Made by a program: the position numbers and the translations under genes
Assembly: GCA_964388575.1 (NCBI GenBank)
Contig: CAYMAZ010000002.1
Location: 1-64,000 of the forward strand
DNA: 64,000 nucleotides
Origin: CAYMAZ01 sp964388575
Lineage (GTDB): Bacteria > Bacteroidota > Bacteroidia > Bacteroidales > DTU049
Direction of reading: 5' to 3'
Notes under the pieces: generated by a model
What the model saw: only the letters and a program-made list of their open reading frames with translations
What the model was told of the DNA's origin: nothing
Databases searched by the model: none
Shown: positions 60,482 to 64,000 of the stretch, one piece after another
Layout of the letters: each line of letters starts with the position of its first letter
Position numbering within the stretch: position 1 is the first letter of the stretch

Positions 60482-61399
60482 TTGAAAAACCAGAGAGTTC
60501 AGTTTTTAATAGTCTTTTGTCTTTACTCTTCAGTTTTGATTTCACAAAATCAGGATTCCATAATTCATGCACCATGTTATAAAAAACAGGTTGTCACCCT
60601 TGGAGCAACAGGCGCTGTCTATTCCGGAGGAATGTTCCTTTTACATCAACTTTGGTATAAAGACTATCCGCGTTCATCATTTCACTTTTTCAATGACAAC
60701 AGAGAATGGCTTCAAATGGATAAAGCCGGACATGTATATTCAGCTTATCACCTTTCAGAACTTGCATACAGAGCTGCACGATATTCATGTCTTCCTGAAA
60801 AACAATCCACATGGGGCAGCACAGGTTTTGCAATGCTCTTTCTTACAACTGTTGAAATTTTTGACGGGTTTTCAACCGAATGGGGCGCATCAACAGGTGA
60901 TATCATAGCAAATACTACAGGAACAGCCCTGTTTGCAGGACAGCAACTTCTTTGGAAAGAACAGAAATTTAGATTGAAATTTTCCTACTATCCAGGAAAA
61001 TACGCAAAATACAGGCCCAATGTACTTGGGAACTCTCCAATTACAAGAATACTCAAAGATTACAACGCACAAACCTACTGGTTGTCATTCAGTCCAGGAA
61101 CATTCTTCAAAAAAGGAACAATGACATGGCCTGACTGGTTATGTTTATCATTGGGGTACAGCGGTGACGGAATGCTGGGTGGACATGAAAACCCAACTGA
61201 AATCAATGGTCAAGTATTACCAGAATTTAACAGGCAACGCCAGTTCTATTTTTCTCTTGATCTGAATTTATCAGAAATCCAGACACAGTCAAAAGTTATG
61301 AAAACACTTTTTTCTGCATTTAACACAATCAAAATTCCATTTCCTGCAGTCTCATTTCAAACAAACGATCAGTTCAATTTTCACTTGATCCATTTCTGA
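60482..61399 (+). CDS. DUF2279 (YfiM-like) outer-envelope protein, TTG start
   Basis: A 305-residue protein with a signal peptide (KNQRVQFLIVFCLYSSVLISQ). The DUF2279/YfiM pattern is present: WLQMDKAGHVYSAYHLSELAY, GFAMLFLTTVEIFDGFSTEWGASTGDIIANTTG, and WLSFSPGTFFKKG near 200. The family is of unknown function in the envelope. The only start that precedes the signal peptide is TTG 60482; there is no in-frame ATG between the upstream stop and this codon. Probably cotranscribed with the pseudo-hydrolase. Confidence 0.82.
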   Translation: MKNQRVQFLIVFCLYSSVLISQNQDSIIHAPCYKKQVVTLGATGAVYSGGMFLLHQLWYKDYPRSSFHFFNDNREWLQMDKAGHVYSAYHLSELAYRAARYSCLPEKQSTWGSTGFAMLFLTTVEIFDGFSTEWGASTGDIIANTTGTALFAGQQLLWKEQKFRLKFSYYPGKYAKYRPNVLGNSPITRILKDYNAQTYWLSFSPGTFFKKGTMTWPDWLCLSLGYSGDGMLGGHENPTEINGQVLPEFNRQRQFYFSLDLNLSEIQTQSKVMKTLFSAFNTIKIPFPAVSFQTNDQFNFHLIHF

Positions 61400-61455
61400 G
61401 AAAATATTTCTTTTTTTACTTTTTTTTAGCATTCATTAAAATATTATTCATAAAA

Positions 61456-61476
61456 AAAGGAGCGATCTGCTCCTTT
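61456..61476 (-). terminator. Terminator between convergent genes at 61.4 kb
   Basis: AAAGGAGC/GCTCCTTT with a 5-base loop. Read on the minus strand it is followed by a run of seven T. It fits the end of the 61497-61925 gene. Confidence 0.8.
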
Positions 61477-61496
61477 CAAAATTCACTTATGAATTT

Positions 61497-61925
61497 CTAT
61501 TTCATAATTTTCAAATGCTTTGCATAAATGAAAATAAACAATATGCTCACCAAAAGATAGACGAGGGCCCCAAAAGTAAACGCTGATGTAAGACCGAGAA
61601 CCTGAAATATCAGCATCAACCCGTTGGGAATTATGTATAATATAAAGCCTGCCTTTTTCAGACTAAACATCATGATTGCACCCAATAATGACATCCCCCA
61701 CAAAATCAGCATTATTACAAATACAATAACAATATAAGACCCTGATAATGCTCCCAACCCTTGTACGGCATCATCAATCAGATTGACAATTGTACCTGAG
61801 GCCAGAATGCCCACCAAAGATAAGATTGACATTAAACCACTCCAGATACAGGTTAATACCAGAAACGTGGTTAAAATTGAAGGTCTTTCCTGTTTAACAG
61901 GCTGAATCGTGTTCATTTCTTCCAT
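61497..61925 (-). CDS. Small inner-membrane protein, unknown function
   Basis: A 142-residue protein with about four hydrophobic segments (about 20-45, 62-88, 94-112 and 117-136) and a charged N-terminal start (MEEMNTIQPVKQERP). Similar short proteins of unknown role are common in Bacteroidota. A frameshift-free gene with its own promoter (61955-61962) and terminator. No active-site motifs seen. Confidence 0.8.
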   Translation of the reverse strand: MEEMNTIQPVKQERPSILTTFLVLTCIWSGLMSILSLVGILASGTIVNLIDDAVQGLGALSGSYIVIVFVIMLILWGMSLLGAIMMFSLKKAGFILYIIPNGLMLIFQVLGLTSAFTFGALVYLLVSILFIFIYAKHLKIMK

Positions 61926-61954
61926 ACTTATGAATTTTAAGGATTAATAATTGG

Positions 61955-61962
61955 CAAAAATA
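61955..61962 (-). promoter_or_regulatory. -7 promoter element TATTTTTG for the small membrane protein gene
   Basis: A perfect TAnnTTTG match on the minus strand, 29 bases before ATG 61925. Confidence 0.5.
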
Positions 61963-62072
61963 AAACAGAAATCTTGCGGAAACAAATTTTTATTATTAAA
62001 TGTTATGAACTGTAATAATTTTGCAACAATTTCGAAATAAGAGAAGATCAAATACAGTGTGTCTGTCACCAA

Positions 62073-62471
62073 CTAAAGATAGTCCTTCAAAGTCTGACTT
62101 TGAAAGTATTCTTTAATTTCAGAAGTGACCTTTTGCATAACATTATTCAAAATACACTTTGAAAAAGGGCAAATGTGCTTATCGCTGGGACACTCGCTAA
62201 TCGTAATTTTTCCCTCAATGGCTTCGTACACTTCCAGAAGTGTGATTTGTTCAGGCTTACGCGCCAGGACAAAACCACCTGAAGGACCACGTAAGGATTT
62301 AACCAATCCTAGTTTGGCAAGTGTAAGCATTACTTTAGCAAGGTGATTTCTGCTTGAATCAGTCATTTCGGCAATCTGACTGGCATTAATTATCTTCTCA
62401 CTCCTGGCAATGATCACCATTGCATGTATACCCAAGGATGCTGCTTCAGATAATTGTACAATATTTGACAT
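62073..62471 (-). CDS. Rrf2-family transcriptional regulator with Fe-S-type cysteines
   Basis: A 132-residue winged-helix protein: N-terminal HTH (ASQIAEMTDSSRNHLAKVMLTL), the wing GPSGGFVLARKPEQITL, then Cys 94, 101 and 106 (ECPSDKHICPFSKC). Three clustered Cys (C-x6-C-x4-C) resemble the [2Fe-2S] or [4Fe-4S] ligand sets of IscR, NsrR and RsrR, so it should sense iron-sulfur status, nitric oxide or redox. The spacing is not identical to the known members, so the signal is open. It has a promoter at 62495-62502. The nearby nqrF encodes an Fe-S flavoprotein, but no common operon was seen. Confidence 0.9.
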   Translation of the reverse strand: MSNIVQLSEAASLGIHAMVIIARSEKIINASQIAEMTDSSRNHLAKVMLTLAKLGLVKSLRGPSGGFVLARKPEQITLLEVYEAIEGKITISECPSDKHICPFSKCILNNVMQKVTSEIKEYFQSQTLKDYL

Positions 62472-62494
62472 ATAAATAATTTAACTATTCAACG

Positions 62495-62502
62495 CAAAAA
62501 TA
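62495..62502 (-). promoter_or_regulatory. -7 promoter element TATTTTTG for the Rrf2 gene
   Basis: A perfect TAnnTTTG match on the minus strand, 23 bases between it and ATG 62471. Confidence 0.5.
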
Positions 62503-62630
62503 CCTAAATTTTCATTTGTATAATAAGATTCTAAAAAGTTTTGTCAGGTACTGATCGAATTCTGTTGAGTCAGCAAAAAAGAAAATTCAAATAAATCAGA
62601 TTTTGTCAGGAACAACCATACAAAAAGTGT

Positions 62631-62870
62631 CTATCTCCAGACAGGTTGCTGTGTTCTTTTATTTTTTATGATAAAATTTCTGTTCACAGGGAGTGTATTC
62701 CTTTTCAGTTTTTTCTGATAATTACTTCGGTAACCGTATTGTGTTGTTCTTTTTTTAACCATCTTCTTATAATATCTGTATTGAGATGGTCCGCAGGAAG
62801 CGAACATGCCGGATACAAGTAAAAGACTGAATACCCAGATTGCGAATCTGTTGGTGAGTTTTTTCTGCAT
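62631..62870 (-). CDS. Small basic lipoprotein, unknown function
   Basis: About 79 residues: a signal peptide with lipobox FASC about 25, then a very basic tail (YRYYKKMVKKRTTQYGYRSN ... NKRTQQPVWR) rich in K, R, Y and N. Such short basic lipoproteins occur in many Bacteroidota but have no known role. The frame opens at 62909; ATG 62870 or 62873 gives the signal peptide. It is the only gene between Rrf2 and nqrF. Confidence 0.6.
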   Translation of the reverse strand: MQKKLTNRFAIWVFSLLLVSGMFASCGPSQYRYYKKMVKKRTTQYGYRSNYQKKLKRNTLPVNRNFIIKNKRTQQPVWR

Positions 62871-63053
62871 CATGGTTTTTCTTGTTGCAAAATCTGCGTA
62901 AAAGTACAATTTTTTTTGAAATACAACGAAAAAATCTAAATTTTAAATAAAAATTAAAAAAAGAACCTTTCTTTCTCTTCATTCAGAATAAAAAACAAGA
63001 CATTTAAATATTAAAGCTTAAGAACCGGTCAATGGTTAGCCATACAGTTCTGA

Positions 63054-64000
63054 TTAATTTCCGAAGTCATCGTAGGCAATGTTCTCTCTGGGAACACCAA
63101 GATTATCAAGCATATTTGTGCAGGCATCCAGCATGAGACCGGGGCCACAAATATAATACTCAATCTCCTCAGGTTCAGGATGATTTTTCAGATAGTTATC
63201 ATAAATGACCTGATGAATGAATCCAATGTAACCATCCCAGTTGTCTTCAGGTTTTGGTTCAGAAAGCCCGATATGAAACTGAAAATTATCAAATTCCTTT
63301 TCAATTTGTCTGAAATCTTCTTCGTAGAACAATTCTCTTTTGGATCGTCCTCCGTACCAGAAAGTAGCTTTCCGTGATGTTTTTCTCGTGTGAAAAAGAT
63401 CAAAAATATGGGATCGCATTGGAGCCATTCCTGCACCACCACCGATAAACATCATCTCTTTGTCTGTTGGTTTAATAAAGAACTCTCCGTATGGACCTGA
63501 TATAGTCACTTTATCGCCCGGTTTTTTTGAAAAGATGTATGAAGAACAAATTCCTGGATTCACTTTCATAAATACATTCTTTGCTCTGTCCCAGGGTGGG
63601 GTTGCTATTCTCACGTTCAGCATAATAATATTGCCTTCAGCAGGATGACTGGCCATAGAATATGCCCTGAAGATGGGTTCAGTGTTCTTCATTTTCAAAT
63701 CCCACATATTATAAATATCCCACTCACCACGAAACTCCTCTTCAACATGCATATCTTTGAAATTTACTTCACAAGGCGGAACATCAATCTGGATGTACCC
63801 TCCTGACTGAAAGTCAAGCCATTCATTGTTTGGCAGTTTGACAACAAATTCTTTAATAAACGTTGCAACATTTCTGTTAGAAATCACTTCGCATTCCCAC
63901 TTTTTGATATTGAATCTCTCTGCAGGAACCTGAATCTTCATATCATTTCTGACTTTTACCTGACAGCCAAGGCGCCAGTTATTTTGCTGTTCCTTACGTG
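63054..64000 (-). CDS. nqrF: Na+-translocating NADH:quinone reductase subunit F, partial (N-terminus off window)
   Basis: NqrF takes electrons from NADH through FAD and a [2Fe-2S] cluster to the Na+-pumping NQR complex in the inner membrane, which reduces quinone. The visible part runs from the end of the N-terminal ferredoxin domain (last cluster Cys in WRLGCQVKV) through the FAD-binding (RAYSMASHP) and NADH-binding (IGGGAGMAPMR, GGRSKRELFY, YYICGPGLMLDACTNML) domains, ending DDFGN. The first Met-like codon in the fragment (63941) is internal. The rest of the nqr operon should lie to the right, in opposite orientation to window reading. Menaquinone made by the MqnA pathway is its likely substrate. 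Confidence 0.95.
   Translation of the reverse strand, partial: RKEQQNNWRLGCQVKVRNDMKIQVPAERFNIKKWECEVISNRNVATFIKEFVVKLPNNEWLDFQSGGYIQIDVPPCEVNFKDMHVEEEFRGEWDIYNMWDLKMKNTEPIFRAYSMASHPAEGNIIMLNVRIATPPWDRAKNVFMKVNPGICSSYIFSKKPGDKVTISGPYGEFFIKPTDKEMMFIGGGAGMAPMRSHIFDLFHTRKTSRKATFWYGGRSKRELFYEEDFRQIEKEFDNFQFHIGLSEPKPEDNWDGYIGFIHQVIYDNYLKNHPEPEEIEYYICGPGLMLDACTNMLDNLGVPRENIAYDDFGN

Noticed and set aside
1..64000. tRNA, rRNA, CRISPR array, prophage or intact insertion sequence
   Set aside because: I looked in the intergenic gaps and saw no cloverleaf, rRNA segment, regularly spaced repeat array, integrase or transposase frame.

Overview
The window comes from a Bacteroidota chromosome, probably an anaerobic or facultative member near Bacteroidales/Marinilabiliales (lineage inferred from gene content only). 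Evidence: AT-rich intergenic DNA; TAnnTTTG -7 promoter elements upstream of most transcription units; several large secreted proteins ending in type IX secretion (T9SS) sorting domains; a TonB receptor/DUF4249 pair; DUF6089, WbqC and dimeric-type GlyS proteins. Aldehyde:ferredoxin oxidoreductase, futalosine-route menaquinone synthesis (MqnA) and Na+-NQR (NqrF) suggest low-potential anaerobic or Na+-driven respiratory metabolism.

Layout. 1-10 kb: partial PstS-like lipoprotein, small lipoprotein, radA, OmpA-like lipoprotein, T9SS serine protease, class II fructose-bisphosphate aldolase and a CotH/lamin-tail T9SS protein. 10-18 kb: CDF metal exporter, BNR-repeat T9SS protein, aldehyde ferredoxin oxidoreductase flanked on both sides by gene debris and REP-like hairpins, queA, another T9SS protein. 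18-28 kb: hydrolase-pdxJ, divergent from CBS protein, POTRA/beta-barrel protein, nadK, DUF6089 barrel and T9SS esterase; then glyS, a 59-residue winged-helix protein and mqnA. 28-39 kb: two tandem PiT phosphate transporters with PhoU-like tails, MFS transporter, BASS symporter with PlsC acyltransferase, and an MBL hydrolase coupled to an oligopeptide-type binding lipoprotein. 39-46 kb: small barrel protein, M14 carboxypeptidase with PKD/GEVED/dockerin-like modules, SBBP-type beta-propeller T9SS protein. 46-51 kb: TonB receptor-DUF4249 pair and a SUMF1-fold protein. 51-58 kb: lipoprotein, WbqC, NlpC/P60, recA, TPR lipoprotein, S9 peptidase. 58-64 kb: nucleoside phosphorylase-SirB1 pair, a triad-less alpha/beta hydrolase followed by a DUF2279 protein with a TTG start, a small membrane protein, an Rrf2 regulator and the 3' part of nqrF.

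Most of the window is ordinary Bacteroidota housekeeping and envelope content. I saw no tRNA, rRNA, CRISPR array, prophage or intact insertion sequence, and no clear new multi-gene system. The best second-look items are the fossil duplication beside the AOR gene, the pseudo-hydrolase with its in-frame TTG-started neighbour, the tandem PiT-PhoU fusions, perfect inverted repeats at unusual places, and very short 5' leaders, including one probably leaderless gene.
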